This document shows, one piece after another, positions 35,069-44,513 of a DNA stretch of 64,000 nucleotides. Source of the DNA: Lysobacterales bacterium (GTDB lineage Bacteria; Pseudomonadota; Gammaproteobacteria; Xanthomonadales; Xanthomonadaceae). Made by a program: the position numbers and the translations under genes. The first letter of the stretch is position 1. Each line of letters opens with the position of its first letter. The stretch lies in the NCBI GenBank assembly GCA_019510125.1, contig JAEKKX010000007.1, positions 148,618 to 212,617 on the forward strand, read 5' to 3'. The notes below the pieces were generated by a model, which saw only the letters and a list, made by a program, of their open reading frames with translations, searched no databases and was not told where the DNA came from.

Positions 35069-35859
35069 GGGGTCGCCTCCTGCGCCGCGGCGCGTTCGCG
35101 CACCCACTCCTTGCCGGCCTCGCGGTCGAGGTTGTCGGCGCGGGCGCGCAGCAGCAGCGAACCGATGAACCAGAACTTGGTGCCGATCACCATCGCGATC
35201 AGCGGCGGGAACATGCTCGGATCCATGCTCGACTGGCCGAACATGCGGATGGTCTGGCCCTGGTGCAGCGAGTTCCACCAGACCACCGAGTAGCGGATCA
35301 CCGGCAGCAGGGCGACGCCGACGATCGCCAGCAGGCCCGCCGCGCGGGCGGCGTTGCGGCGGTCGTCGATGGCCTGGTACAGGCCGATGACGCCGAGGTA
35401 GAGGAACAGCAGGATCAGCTCGGTGGTCAGGCGCGGGTCCCATTCCCACCAGGTGCCCCACATCGGCTTGCCCCAGATCGAGCCGGTGGCGAGCGTGATC
35501 ACGGTGAACGCCGCACCGATCGGCGCGCAGGCCATCGCCAGGATCTCGCACAGCTTGATCCGCCAGACCAGCGCGATCGCGGCGTAGACGGCCATCAGCC
35601 CGAAGATGAACATGCTCATCCACGCCGCGGGGACGTGGATGTAGAGGATCCGGAAACTGTCGCCCTGCTGGTAGTCCGACGGCACGAAGAACCACGCGCC
35701 GACGCCCGGCAGCGCCGCCAGCAGGTTCAGCGCCCAGGCCACGCCGATCGCCATGACCAGCGCGCCGGCGCCGAAACTCCACGGCGCCCAGCGCGCGGCG
35801 AAGCGGTCGAAGTAGGGCGGCGAGCCGAGTTGGTGGAACCAGCGGACGAGTGGGTTCAT
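35065..35859 (-). CDS. ccmC: Heme exporter membrane protein CcmC
   Basis: Six-helix membrane protein that loads heme onto CcmE. The 264-aa product carries the WWD motif in [13 protein letters not shown] (around residues 130-142) and flanking conserved His residues ([13 protein letters not shown] and NSLHQGQT). It is the first gene after a 197-bp non-coding gap that separates it from ccmB. That gap (35860-36056) shows no gene and may hold a second promoter for ccmCDEFGHI. Confidence 0.96.
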   Translation of the reverse strand: MNPLVRWFHQLGSPPYFDRFAARWAPWSFGAGALVMAIGVAWALNLLAALPGVGAWFFVPSDYQQGDSFRILYIHVPAAWMSMFIFGLMAVYAAIALVWRIKLCEILAMACAPIGAAFTVITLATGSIWGKPMWGTWWEWDPRLTTELILLFLYLGVIGLYQAIDDRRNAARAAGLLAIVGVALLPVIRYSVVWWNSLHQGQTIRMFGQSSMDPSMFPPLIAMVIGTKFWFIGSLLLRARADNLDREAGKEWVRERAAAQEATP

Positions 35860-36056
35860 GCCGGGAGATGCTTGCAGTGGGCGGACGATGGCACCGGAAG
35901 GTTAGGGGAAGCTGAAGGCGGGCCGGGCGCATTGTCCGGTCCGGCGCGCCCTGCGGTCGTTGACCTGGCGCAAGCGCGGACGTTCCGTTGCGCCGGGCCG
36001 GTCGCCGCCGGCACGGGTCGAGCGCCCGGTCTGCGGGCCCTCGAATCGCCGAGCCC

Positions 36057-36779
36057 TCAACTCGTCGAAATCCTGATCGCGGCCGCCGCGGTCAGCGGCG
36101 CGACGACCAGCGCCACCGCCAGCCCCGCGCCGAGCAGCAGCAGGGCGCCGACCGGGTCGAGGCCTTGCGCGCTGGCCGCGACGCTGCCGGCGCCGAACAC
36201 CAGCACCGGCACGTACAGTGGCAGCGCGAGCAGGCCGACAAGGATACCGGACCGGCGCATGCCGACGGTGAGCGCGGCGATCACCGCGCCGATCAGGCTC
36301 AGCAGCGGCGTGCCCAGCGCCAGCCCCGCCAACAGCACCGGCAACTGCGCGCGCGGCAGGTGCAGCAGTTCGGCCAGGAACGGGGTCGCCAGCAGCAGCG
36401 GCAGCGAGGTCGTCGCCCAGTGGATGCCGGTGCGCACTGCCACCAGCCAGGCCAGCGGCACCGGCGCCAGCATCCACTGCTCCAGCGAGCCGTCCTCGGC
36501 GTCGCCGCGGAACAGCGTGTCCAGCGCCAGCAGGCCGGCGAGCAGCGCCGCCACCCACAGCACGCCGGCGGCCACGCGGGCCTGCAGCTCGGGTTCGTTG
36601 CCCAGCGCCAGCGCGAACAACACCACCACGATCAGCGCGAACAGCGCCGGCTGGAAGGCGTCGCCCCGGCGCCGCCAGAGCAGGCGCAGGTCGCGGACCA
36701 GCAGCGCCCGCGCCGCGCCGGGCATCGAGGGCGGCTGGCCGGCGACGGCCATGCGCACCGGGCGCGCGGTGTCGTTCAT
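36057..36779 (-). CDS. ccmB: Heme exporter membrane protein CcmB
   Basis: ABC permease subunit of the CcmAB complex that releases holo-CcmE. The 240-aa product has about six helices. Typical features are [16 protein letters not shown] near the start, [18 protein letters not shown] in the cytosolic loop, and [11 protein letters not shown]. The ATG overlaps the ccmA stop (ATGA). It starts about 20 residues upstream of the usual conserved region. Confidence 0.95.
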   Translation of the reverse strand: MNDTARPVRMAVAGQPPSMPGAARALLVRDLRLLWRRRGDAFQPALFALIVVVLFALALGNEPELQARVAAGVLWVAALLAGLLALDTLFRGDAEDGSLEQWMLAPVPLAWLVAVRTGIHWATTSLPLLLATPFLAELLHLPRAQLPVLLAGLALGTPLLSLIGAVIAALTVGMRRSGILVGLLALPLYVPVLVFGAGSVAASAQGLDPVGALLLLGAGLAVALVVAPLTAAAAIRISTS

Positions 36780-37420
36780 GCGGCCCGCTCCAGCACCAGT
36801 TCGCGGGTGCGCACCGGCGGCGCGGCGTAGGCGCCGTGGGTGGTGACCAGCGCCGCGCCGCCCTCGCGCAGGTGCGCCTGGACCATCCGGTTGACCAACT
36901 GGATGCCGTCGAGGTCGAGGTTGGCGTAGGGCTCGTCCAGCAGCCACACCGGCGCCGGCGACAGCCACATCCGCGCCAGCGACAGGCGCTTCTTCTGGCC
37001 GGCCGACAATTGCCGGGCCAGCGCGTCCTGGTAGCCGTCGAGGCCGACGATGCGCATCGCCGACTCCGGAGTCTGGCTGGCGCGGCGGCCGTGCAGGCCG
37101 CAGAGGAAGTCGAGGTTCTCCAGCGCGCCGAGATCGGCCTTCAGCGCCGGCAGGTGGCCGAGGTAGGCCAGCGCGCGGGTGCGCTCGGGGGTGTTGGTGG
37201 GGTGGCCGTCGATTTCGATCCGGCCGGACTCGGGCCGCAGCAGGCCGGCCAGCACCCGCAGCAGGGTGGTCTTGCCGGCGCCGTTGTCGCCGCGGATCAG
37301 CAGCGCCTCGCCGGCGTCCACCGACAGGTCCACCGGCCCGAACACGGGCAGATCGTTGCGCGAGAAGCACAGATCGCGTGCAGCGAGCAGGGGCGGTGTG
37401 GGATGGGCGGGGTCGGTCAT
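36776..37420 (-). CDS. ccmA: Heme exporter ATP-binding protein CcmA
   Basis: ABC ATPase powering holo-CcmE release, 214 aa. Walker A is GDNGAGKTT (residues 44-52), the signature is QLSAGQKKR, and Walker B is [25 protein letters not shown] stands in for the H-loop region. It opens the ccmABCDEFGHI operon; only 47 bp separate it from the DUF3293 gene upstream, so the promoter may lie there or further up. Confidence 0.95.
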   Translation of the reverse strand: MTDPAHPTPPLLAARDLCFSRNDLPVFGPVDLSVDAGEALLIRGDNGAGKTTLLRVLAGLLRPESGRIEIDGHPTNTPERTRALAYLGHLPALKADLGALENLDFLCGLHGRRASQTPESAMRIVGLDGYQDALARQLSAGQKKRLSLARMWLSPAPVWLLDEPYANLDLDGIQLVNRMVQAHLREGGAALVTTHGAYAAPPVRTRELVLERAA

Positions 37421-37467
37421 CGCGATGGGCTGGCCGGAAGCGGCCATGCCCGCCCGGACCCGTGATT

Positions 37468-37998
37468 CTACGGGCTGGGCGTCGGGATTGCCGTAACGCC
37501 CCCGTCGGCCGACGGCGACGGGTCGATCCAGTCGATCGCGGCATGCGGCGGCGCCTCGGCCGGGCGGGGACCGGACATCCGCAGCCGCACCGCCTGGCCG
37601 CGCGCCCAGAGCAGGGCCCCGGCCTGGCCGAAGCCGCGGGTCAGGCGGTCGAAGGCGGTGGTTTCCGGGTCCAGCACCAGCCAGCCGTAGAGCTTCCAGG
37701 TGCGATTGTCCGAAATCGCGCAGGCCGGCCGGTACCGGATGCCGAGTCCGTCGAGCGTGCGCTGGAGCGCGCGGTCGCCATCCGTCGCCGGCGCGTGTCC
37801 GCCCGCCTGCGCCCAGCCCGGCTTGGCAGCCGACAGCAGGCCGAAGCGGCGGGCCTCGGGGAAGGCGTCCTCGAGGTCCGGGGCCGGCGCGCCGATGCGC
37901 AGCACGCGCCAATGCCCCTCCAGCTCCCACCGGTAATCGGCGTGGAGCAGGCGGTCGGGCAGGTGCGTGGCACAGCCGGGAGCGGGAGACGGGGTCAA
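37468..37998 (-). CDS. DUF3293-family protein, diverged copy
   Basis: A 176-aa cytosolic protein related to the gene at 38111-38599. Shared features are [24 protein letters not shown], then W(K/R)xxxWLVxD and a closing RxRxxGPxP-like strand. The family-typical NPxS and ExxR positions that are kept in the other copy (WNPHS, AENRAEDERLQ) are here KPGWA and TDGDRALQ, so this copy has drifted. Function of DUF3293 unknown to me. It ends 47 bp before ccmA. Confidence 0.7.
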   Translation of the reverse strand: MTPSPAPGCATHLPDRLLHADYRWELEGHWRVLRIGAPAPDLEDAFPEARRFGLLSAAKPGWAQAGGHAPATDGDRALQRTLDGLGIRYRPACAISDNRTWKLYGWLVLDPETTAFDRLTRGFGQAGALLWARGQAVRLRMSGPRPAEAPPHAAIDWIDPSPSADGGVTAIPTPSP

Positions 37999-38110
37999 TT
38001 CGATTCACCGGGGCGATCGACGGGCGCGGCATGGTAGGGCCCGCCCGTTGGAGCCCCGGCTCGGTTTCGGCCCGGCGCGGCGGGTCCCGTTCAGACCCCT
38101 GAGCGGCCGT

Positions 38111-38599
38111 TCAGCTTCGCAGCCAGTCGAGATCCGCGTGGTCGGCGAACCCGGGCGGCGGCTGCGCGTCGATCCGCATCCGGATGGGGGCGTCGGTGCG
38201 CCAGTACAGCGTGCCCAACTGGCCGAAACGCCGCGACAGCGCGTCGAACGCGCCGACCGCCATGTCGATCACCAGCCAGCTCGGTTCGCGCCAACTGCGA
38301 TTGGCGGACGAGGAGAACGCGGGGCGGAAGGCGCAGCCGCTGGCGACGAGATCGGCCTGCAGCCGTTCGTCCTCGGCGCGGTTCTCGGCGTCGGGGCGTA
38401 CCACCGAATGCGGGTTCCAGGCCGACAGCAGTCCGGCGGTGCGCGCCGCCGGATAGCGCGCCGACACCGCGGGCGCGGGCGCGCCGATGTGGAGGTCGAG
38501 CCAGTCGCCGTCGCATTCCCAGCGGTATTCGGCGGCGAGATAGGCGTGGACGAGGGCGGCGATACGACCGCCGCCGGGGGACGCGTGAGGCACGTGCAT
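38111..38599 (-). CDS. DUF3293-family protein
   Basis: A 162-aa cytosolic protein of the DUF3293 family, whose function is not known. Conserved elements are AAEYRWECDGDW, HIGAPAPAV, LLSAWNPHS, the AENRAEDERLQADL helix and RSWREPSWLVIDM. The paralog downstream at 37468 begins 112 bp after it, on the same strand, so the pair looks like a tandem duplication. It is divergent from ybdL, with 110 bp between the two starts. Confidence 0.75.
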   Translation of the reverse strand: MHVPHASPGGGRIAALVHAYLAAEYRWECDGDWLDLHIGAPAPAVSARYPAARTAGLLSAWNPHSVVRPDAENRAEDERLQADLVASGCAFRPAFSSSANRSWREPSWLVIDMAVGAFDALSRRFGQLGTLYWRTDAPIRMRIDAQPPPGFADHADLDWLRS

Positions 38600-38709
38600 G
38601 CCGCAAGGTGTAACCCGGGGGCGGCTGCCCGTAAACTCTGGCGCCCCCCGGCGGGAAATGTTATGGCGCGCCGCGCCGAGGCCTCCCGCGCACGCTTCCG
38701 GAACCGAGC

Positions 38710-39867
38710 ATGCCCCTGACCAAGCTGCAGACCAAACTGCCCCGCGTGGGCACCACCATCTTCACCGTGATGTCGCAGCTCGCCGCCGAGCACGGCGCGA
38801 TCAACCTCGGCCAGGGGTTCCCGGACTTCCCGGCGCCGCAGCGGCTGGTCGACGAGCTCGACAAGGCCATGCGCGCCGGCCACAACCAGTATTCGATGAT
38901 GACCGGTATCCCGGCGTTGCGCCGGGCGATCGCCGACAAGACCGAGCGCGTCTACGGCGTGCGCCCCGACGAGAACAGCGAGATCACCGTCACCAGCGGC
39001 GCCACCGAGGCGATCTTCAACGCCATCCACGCCGTCGTGCGCGCCGGCGAGGAGGTCATCGTGCTCGACCCGTGCTACGACTGCTACGAGCCGGCGATCG
39101 ACCTCGCCGGCGCGCGCGCGGTCCACGTGGCGCTGGATCCGCAGACCTTCGCGCCCGACTGGGCGCAGGTCCGCGCGGCGATCACCCCGAAGACGCGGAT
39201 GCTGATGATCAACAGCCCGCACAACCCGTCAGGCGCGATGCTGGGCGAGGCCGACATGCGCGCGGTCGCCGACCTGCTGCGCGAGACCGGCATCTGGCTG
39301 CTCTCGGACGAGGTCTACGAGCACATCGTGTTCGACGGCGCCCGCCACGAGTCCGCGCTGCGCTACCCGGAGCTGCGCGAGCGCGCGTTCGTGATCTCCA
39401 GCTTCGGCAAGACCTACCACTGCACCGGCTGGAAGGTCGGCTACTGCATCGCGCCGCCGGCGCTGAGCGCCGAATTCCGCAAGGTGCACCAGTACAACGT
39501 GTTCTGCACCTTCCACCCGGCGCAGCACGCGTTCGCGGCGATGATCGACGCCGAACCCGAGCACTACGAGCAGCTCGGCGCGTTCTACCAGGCCAAGCGC
39601 GACCGCTTCCGCGCGCAACTGCTGGGCACCAAGCTGAAGCCGCTGCCGGTGCCGGGCGGCTATTTCCAGTTGGTCGACTACTCGGCGGTCAGCGACCTGG
39701 GCGACCTCGACTTCTGCCGCTGGCTCACCGTCGAGAAGGGCGTGACCGCGATCCCGCTGTCGCCGTTCTACGAGACGCCGCCGGCCGGGCAGCGCCTGGC
39801 GCGGCTGTGCTTCGCCAAGAACGAGGCCACGCTGGACGCGGCGATCGAACGCCTGGGGAGGCTGTGA
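38710..39867 (+). CDS. ybdL: PLP-dependent methionine/glutamine aminotransferase YbdL-like
   Basis: Class I fold aminotransferase of 385 aa. The PLP lysine is Lys234 in SSFGKTYHCTGWK. INLGQGFPDFPAP, MINSPHNPSG (PLP/substrate Asn and Pro) and DEVYEHIVFD are all present, matching YbdL, which transaminates methionine, phenylalanine and related amino acids. The next gene, one base on, is an omega-amidase homolog, so the pair probably runs the glutamine transaminase/omega-amidase branch of methionine salvage (transamination of 2-oxo-4-methylthiobutanoate). Confidence 0.92.
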   Translation: MPLTKLQTKLPRVGTTIFTVMSQLAAEHGAINLGQGFPDFPAPQRLVDELDKAMRAGHNQYSMMTGIPALRRAIADKTERVYGVRPDENSEITVTSGATEAIFNAIHAVVRAGEEVIVLDPCYDCYEPAIDLAGARAVHVALDPQTFAPDWAQVRAAITPKTRMLMINSPHNPSGAMLGEADMRAVADLLRETGIWLLSDEVYEHIVFDGARHESALRYPELRERAFVISSFGKTYHCTGWKVGYCIAPPALSAEFRKVHQYNVFCTFHPAQHAFAAMIDAEPEHYEQLGAFYQAKRDRFRAQLLGTKLKPLPVPGGYFQLVDYSAVSDLGDLDFCRWLTVEKGVTAIPLSPFYETPPAGQRLARLCFAKNEATLDAAIERLGRL

Positions 39868-39868
39868 C

Positions 39869-40681
39869 ATGGACGATCTGCGCGTCACCCTGGTGCAGGG
39901 CGACACCCGCTGGCACGACCCCGAGGGCAATCGCGACCATTACGGCGAACTGATCGCCGGCCTGCGCGGCAAGACCGACCTCGTGCTGCTGCCGGAGACC
40001 TTCACCAGCGGCTTCTCCAACGACGCCATCGACCGCGCCGAAACGATGGACGGCCCGACCGTCGCCTGGCTGCGCGCGCAGGCACGGGCGCTGGACGCCG
40101 CGGTGTGCGGCAGCGTGCAGTTGCGCGTCGACGATGGCGTCGGCGGTCCTCAGGTCTTCAATCGCCTGCTGTTCGCCACGCCCGACGGCGCGCTGCGCAC
40201 CTACGACAAGCGCCACCTGTTCCGCTACGCCAACGAGCACAAGCGCTACGCCGCCGGCCGCGACCGGCTCACGGTCGAATGGAAGGGCTGGCGGATCTGT
40301 CCGCAGGTCTGCTACGACCTGCGCTTCCCTGTGTTCTCGCGCAACCGCTACGACGTCGAGCGTCCTGGCGCGCTCGACTACGACCTGCTGCTGTACGTCG
40401 CCAACTGGCCGGCGGCGCGGGCGTATCCGTGGAAGACGCTGCTGCGCGCCCGCGCGATCGAGAACCTGTGCTACGTCGCCGGCCTCAACCGCGTCGGCAC
40501 CGACGGCAACGGCCTGCACTACAGCGGCGAGAGCGCGGTGATCGACTTCCTCGGCCATCCGGTGAGCGAATGCGGCGAGGAGGTCGTGGTCGTCACCACC
40601 ACGCTGCAGGCGGCCGAACTGGCCGCGCATCGCGAGCGGTTCCCGGCGATGCTCGACGGGGATCGGTTCACGCTGGATTGA
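39869..40681 (+). CDS. yafV: Omega-amidase YafV-like (nitrilase superfamily)
   Basis: C-N hydrolase of 270 aa. The nitrilase triad is visible as Glu43 (LLPETF), Lys114 (TYDKRHLF) and Cys148 (CPQVCYDLRFP). Family-specific YafV/NIT2 features are TFTSGFSN and FRYANEHKRYAAG. It would hydrolyse alpha-ketoglutaramate or ketosuccinamate made by the upstream aminotransferase. The start lies one base after the ybdL stop, clearly the same operon. Confidence 0.93.
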   Translation: MDDLRVTLVQGDTRWHDPEGNRDHYGELIAGLRGKTDLVLLPETFTSGFSNDAIDRAETMDGPTVAWLRAQARALDAAVCGSVQLRVDDGVGGPQVFNRLLFATPDGALRTYDKRHLFRYANEHKRYAAGRDRLTVEWKGWRICPQVCYDLRFPVFSRNRYDVERPGALDYDLLLYVANWPAARAYPWKTLLRARAIENLCYVAGLNRVGTDGNGLHYSGESAVIDFLGHPVSECGEEVVVVTTTLQAAELAAHRERFPAMLDGDRFTLD

Positions 40682-40776
40682 GGGCCGCCGCTGTCCGGGA
40701 ATCGCCGTCTCCGCCGTTGTCGGCAACCGGGCGGGCATGTCGCCCGACTCGACCCGAATGCCTGGAGGAAGCGCCG

Positions 40777-41184
40777 ATGTCCGGAAAGCCGTTGCCCGTC
40801 GCCCTGCAACTGGGCGCCACGCTGGAGTTCTATCGCGACAAGGGGGTCGTCACCGGCGGGCTCAAGCCGGGCGAGGTCGCCGGCAGCGCGATGCTCAATC
40901 TGTCGCTGGTGAAGCCCAACGGCACCGTCTTCGCCGGACTGGCCGCGGAGGCGGTGACGCTGGCGCCGATCTCGTTCGCTTCGCCGCAGCCCTCGGTGCC
41001 GGCGCTCAAGGTCGACACGCCGCAGCCGGTCGGCGACGGCTTCTTCCTCGTCCCCTGCCTGCGCACCGACACTTCGCTGCACCAGTGGATCGTCGGCAAT
41101 TACGCGTTCGGGCTGCGCGTGCGCATCCTCGACGCCGGCAATCTGTTCTTCGCGCAGACCGTGCTGCGGCTGCAGGTCGCCTGA
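40777..41184 (+). CDS. Hypothetical protein, beta-rich
   Basis: A 135-aa protein I do not recognise. The start is well supported: GGAGGA lies about eight bases before the ATG. It has no signal peptide or helix-forming stretch and alternates short hydrophobic strands with Gly/Pro turns (VALQLGATLEFY, GSAMLNLSLV, FFLVPCLRTD, FGLRVRILD), so a beta sandwich is likely. It is 95 bp after yafV on the same strand. Confidence 0.65.
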   Translation: MSGKPLPVALQLGATLEFYRDKGVVTGGLKPGEVAGSAMLNLSLVKPNGTVFAGLAAEAVTLAPISFASPQPSVPALKVDTPQPVGDGFFLVPCLRTDTSLHQWIVGNYAFGLRVRILDAGNLFFAQTVLRLQVA

Positions 41185-41206
41185 GCGCCCGCGGCGGCGC
41201 GGCGGA

Positions 41207-41824
41207 TCAGCGTCGCGCCGCTTCGCCGCGGCACTGCGCGATCGCGTCCTCGGCGCCCGACCACGCCGGCGCCGGCTCGAAGCGCAGCGTGCGGTAGCTC
41301 CACAGCGACACCGCGTCGCCGCGCACGCGCCAGGCGTGCGGACGGCGGTCGCCGAATTCGTCGAAGCCATCGAATCCGTAGCGCTGGCGCAGCGAGGCCA
41401 TCAGCGACCGGGCCCCGTGGCAGGCCGGCGCGTCGCCCGTCAACTGCGTTTCCATCAGCGCCGCGCGCACGCCTTCGCCGACGCCGACCACCGCCCACAG
41501 CGACAGGCTGGCCACCAGCATCCAGCGCAGCGGCCGCGGCAGCCGCGCCCGCATCGGCTGCGAAGCCGCCCACAGCGCCCAGGCCAGCATCGCGCCGCCG
41601 GCATAGACCATCAGCGCGAACAGCGGCGCCCGCGTCGCGAGGTCGATCGGGAGGTACGCGCCGATGGGCGGGAAGAGCGCATGCAGGAACGCCATCGGCC
41701 CGATGACCGGGATCAACTGCAACGACAGCGCCGCGTGGGTCGCCCCGAGCGCGAACAGCAGCGACAGACCGCGGCGCAGTCGCGGCGGGATGCGTGCGGC
41801 AAAGCCTGCCAGCGCGAAGCTCAC
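41207..41824 (-). CDS. Hypothetical membrane protein coupled to a flavoprotein gene
   Basis: A 205-aa protein with about four helices in the first 125 residues (RRGLSLLFALGATHAALSL, PLFALMVYAGGAMLAWALWA, WMLVASLSLWAVVGVGEGV) and a soluble C-terminal domain of about 75 residues with two Cys. The GTG start overlaps the stop of the upstream flavoprotein gene (GTGA), so the two are made together. No family recognised; a membrane partner for the reductase is inference. Confidence 0.7.
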   Translation of the reverse strand: MSFALAGFAARIPPRLRRGLSLLFALGATHAALSLQLIPVIGPMAFLHALFPPIGAYLPIDLATRAPLFALMVYAGGAMLAWALWAASQPMRARLPRPLRWMLVASLSLWAVVGVGEGVRAALMETQLTGDAPACHGARSLMASLRQRYGFDGFDEFGDRRPHAWRVRGDAVSLWSYRTLRFEPAPAWSGAEDAIAQCRGEAARR

Positions 41825-42933
41825 GCGACCTCCCGGCGGCCGAAGTAGACGCGTTCCGCCGCCCAGCGCATCGGCGCGGCGCCGAGCATCAGGTCGAACG
41901 GCCAGTCCATCTGCAGGTGGTCGAACGCCCAGCGCAGCGCGCGCTTCACCCGGTAGCGCGGCGCGGCGCGCTCGGCCACGCCCTCGGGCGCGGGCCCGCC
42001 CTCGCGCAGGTGGCGCGCGATCGCCTCGCCGGTGGTCCAGCCGTGCTGCCAGGCGGCGTGGATGCCGCCGGCGGTGACCGGCGAGACGATGCCCGCCGCG
42101 TCGCCGGTGAGGATGACGCCCGGCCTGGACATCGCCGACACCGGGCCGCCGCAGGGGATCAGCCCGGCGCGGATCGCGTCCGCCGGCAGCCCGTCGGGGA
42201 TGCCCAGCGCCGGGCCGACCCGCGCACGCAGGCTGTCGATGTCCGGGGTGCCGGTGCGCGAGGCGCGATGCCGGAACGCCAGGCCGAGCTGCACGCCGGT
42301 CGGGTTCTGCGCCGCCCAGCCGATGTAGCCCGGCGCCAGCGTGCGGCTGACGTAGCAGTGCAGGGCGTCGGGCTCGGCCAGCGCGAGGCCGGCGAATTCG
42401 TACTCGATGCCGTAGAGGAAGTCGCGCACGCCGCCGAGGCCGAAGCGCTGCGCGACCCGCGACTTCGCGCCGTCGGCGCCGACGATCCAGCGTGCATGGC
42501 CGACGCCGGGCACGTGCCAGCGGCCGCGGCGCGGGTCGGCGGCGGCCGAGGCGTGGACGAACGACTGCGACAGGCGCACGTCCACGCCCTGCGCGCGCAG
42601 TTCGTCGACCAGCCAGCGCATCAGGTTCGGGGTGTCGGTGGTGAGGAAGTAGTAGTCCGGCACCTGCAGCGCGACGTTGCGCAGGTTCGGCGCGTACAGG
42701 CGCACCCGTTCGATGCGTCGCAGCAGGTCGGGCGGCGCCCGGTTGAGCCAGGTGCGTTCGGCCGCTTCCTTCACGATGATGCCGGTGGTGTGCAGCTTCA
42801 GGCCGGGGTCGCGCTTGCGCTCCAGCACGCACACGCGCAGGCCGTACTGCGCGGCGGCGAGCGCGCACGCGGCGCCGGCGAAACTGGCGCCGACGACGAT
42901 CAGGTCGACATCGCGTTCGGGGGTGGCGGCCAT
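41821..42933 (-). CDS. FAD-dependent oxidoreductase, geranylgeranyl reductase-like
   Basis: A 370-aa flavoprotein. The FAD motif VVGASFAGAACALAAAQYG is at residues 13-31, followed by the acidic VCVLERK strand end. WIVGADGAKSRVA and VILTGDAAGIVSPVTAGGIH are the GD motifs of the geranylgeranyl reductase/phenol hydroxylase group. PGYIGWAAQNP resembles geranylgeranyl reductase active-site loops. It is coupled to a membrane protein gene, which hints at a lipid or isoprenoid substrate, but none can be named. It is divergent from the DUF2252 gene. Confidence 0.85.
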   Translation of the reverse strand: MAATPERDVDLIVVGASFAGAACALAAAQYGLRVCVLERKRDPGLKLHTTGIIVKEAAERTWLNRAPPDLLRRIERVRLYAPNLRNVALQVPDYYFLTTDTPNLMRWLVDELRAQGVDVRLSQSFVHASAAADPRRGRWHVPGVGHARWIVGADGAKSRVAQRFGLGGVRDFLYGIEYEFAGLALAEPDALHCYVSRTLAPGYIGWAAQNPTGVQLGLAFRHRASRTGTPDIDSLRARVGPALGIPDGLPADAIRAGLIPCGGPVSAMSRPGVILTGDAAGIVSPVTAGGIHAAWQHGWTTGEAIARHLREGGPAPEGVAERAAPRYRVKRALRWAFDHLQMDWPFDLMLGAAPMRWAAERVYFGRREVA

Positions 42934-43115
42934 GCGGGCTCCTGCAGCGGGGACGGCGGCAGTCTCGCCGCGCCGCGCGGGCGATGCGTGGGGCTTGCGT
43001 GAAGTCGCGCTTCACACGGGCGCGGGCCCGGCGTCGGTCGCGGCGTGGGACGGTGACACGCGGCTGACATGCGGCCCTGCTGCAATCGCGGTCCTTTCCG
43101 CGGACAGGGTGTCCC

Positions 43116-44495
43116 ATGCGAAGCACGTTCCAATCGCTCCTCGCGCCGCTGGCCGCGGCCCTGCTCGCCATGACCGCGTCTGCGCCCGCCGCCTTGGCCG
43201 CGACCGCCCGCCCGGCGTGGGTCGTGTCCGAGATCCGCGCCTGGAACCAGCCCTACGCCGCCACCGCCGCCGGCGAACTCGACACCAAGCTGGCGAAGAT
43301 GGCGCTGGACCCGTACACGTTCTATCGCGGCACCGCGCACCTGTTCCAGCGCGACATGGCGACCTGGCCGGCGTCGGCGTACGCCACCGCGCAGACCGGG
43401 CAGACCTGGATCGGCGGCGACGCGCACCTGGGCAATTTCGACGCCGCCCGCGACAGCAGCGGCGCCGCGGTGTTCCGCGTGTCCGATTTCGACGAAGGCT
43501 ATCTCGGCCAGTACGTCTGGGACCTGCGCCGGCTGGCGACCAGCCTGGTGCTGGCCGGCCGCGCGAACGGCCTCGCCGACGCCGACATCCGCGTCGCGAT
43601 CGGCACCCTGGTCGGCGCCTACGCCGACAAGATGGCCGACTTCAAGGGCAGCGGCGCCGAGGCCTCGTTCCGGCTGACCAAGAGCACCACCACCGGCGTG
43701 GTCGACGACCTGATCGCCGCCGCCGACGCGAAGACGCGCGGGGCGCTGCTGGGCAAATACACGCAGGTGTCCGGCGGCGTGCGCACGTTCCAGAACACGA
43801 CCGAACTGGTCGCGGTGCCGGCGGCCACGCGCAGCGCGCTGGTCGCGGCGATGACCGGCTACGTGGCTTCGATCGCGGCGTCCAAGCGCCACGCCGCCAG
43901 CTTCTACGCGGTCAAGGACGTGCGCCGGAAACTGGGCTCCGGCGTGGGTAGCCTCGGCCGGCTGCGCTACTACGTGCTGGTCGAAGGCGGGTCGTCGTCG
44001 ACCTCGGACGACGTGATCCTCGAGTTCAAGCAGGAAGCCGCCAGCGCCGTGGCGCAGACCGTGCCCGGCCGCCTCCCGACGTCCGCCTACGGCGGGCACG
44101 AGGGCCAGCGCGTCGCGCGCACGGCCAAGGCGCAGGTGCTCGATGCCGACGTGCTGATCGGCTGGGCCACGGTCGCCGGGCTGCCGTACTGGGTCCACGA
44201 GAAATCGCCGTACCAGCAGGACGTGGACGCGGCCGCGTTCGACAGCGCGGGCAGGCTCGACACCGCGGCGTCCTATTTCGGCCAGGCGCTGGCCTCGGCG
44301 CACGCGCTCGCCGACCAGGACTACGACGTCGCGGTCGTTCCTTACAGCATCGACAAGCAGGTGAGCGACGCGATCACCAGCAAGAGCGGCCTGAAGGCCG
44401 AGATCGCCGACTTCGCCTTCGCCTACGCCGACCAGGTCGCGCTGGACTGGGCGGCGTTCGTGGATGCGTACGAGGCGGGGACGCCGCTGTACTGA
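43116..44495 (+). CDS. Exported DUF2252 (kinase-like fold) protein
   Basis: A 459-aa protein of the DUF2252 family. Residues 1-28 form a clear signal peptide with an ALA cleavage site, so the product is periplasmic or secreted. The body has phosphotransferase-like motifs: DPYTFYRGTAHLF, then GDAHLGNF (like the HGDxxxxN catalytic loop) and VSDFDEGYLGQYVWDLRRLA (like the DFD-x-DLA metal loop). These sit around residues 105-145. An ATP-using enzyme outside the cytoplasm would be unusual, so activity is uncertain. It is monocistronic, convergent with miaB. Confidence 0.85.
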   Translation: MRSTFQSLLAPLAAALLAMTASAPAALAATARPAWVVSEIRAWNQPYAATAAGELDTKLAKMALDPYTFYRGTAHLFQRDMATWPASAYATAQTGQTWIGGDAHLGNFDAARDSSGAAVFRVSDFDEGYLGQYVWDLRRLATSLVLAGRANGLADADIRVAIGTLVGAYADKMADFKGSGAEASFRLTKSTTTGVVDDLIAAADAKTRGALLGKYTQVSGGVRTFQNTTELVAVPAATRSALVAAMTGYVASIAASKRHAASFYAVKDVRRKLGSGVGSLGRLRYYVLVEGGSSSTSDDVILEFKQEAASAVAQTVPGRLPTSAYGGHEGQRVARTAKAQVLDADVLIGWATVAGLPYWVHEKSPYQQDVDAAAFDSAGRLDTAASYFGQALASAHALADQDYDVAVVPYSIDKQVSDAITSKSGLKAEIADFAFAYADQVALDWAAFVDAYEAGTPLY

Positions 44496-44513
44496 GCCGG
44501 CCCCGGGGCCGGC

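Noticed and set aside
35860..36056. Hidden small gene in the ccmB-ccmC gap
   Set aside because: No frame there has a start with a ribosome site and a sensible product.
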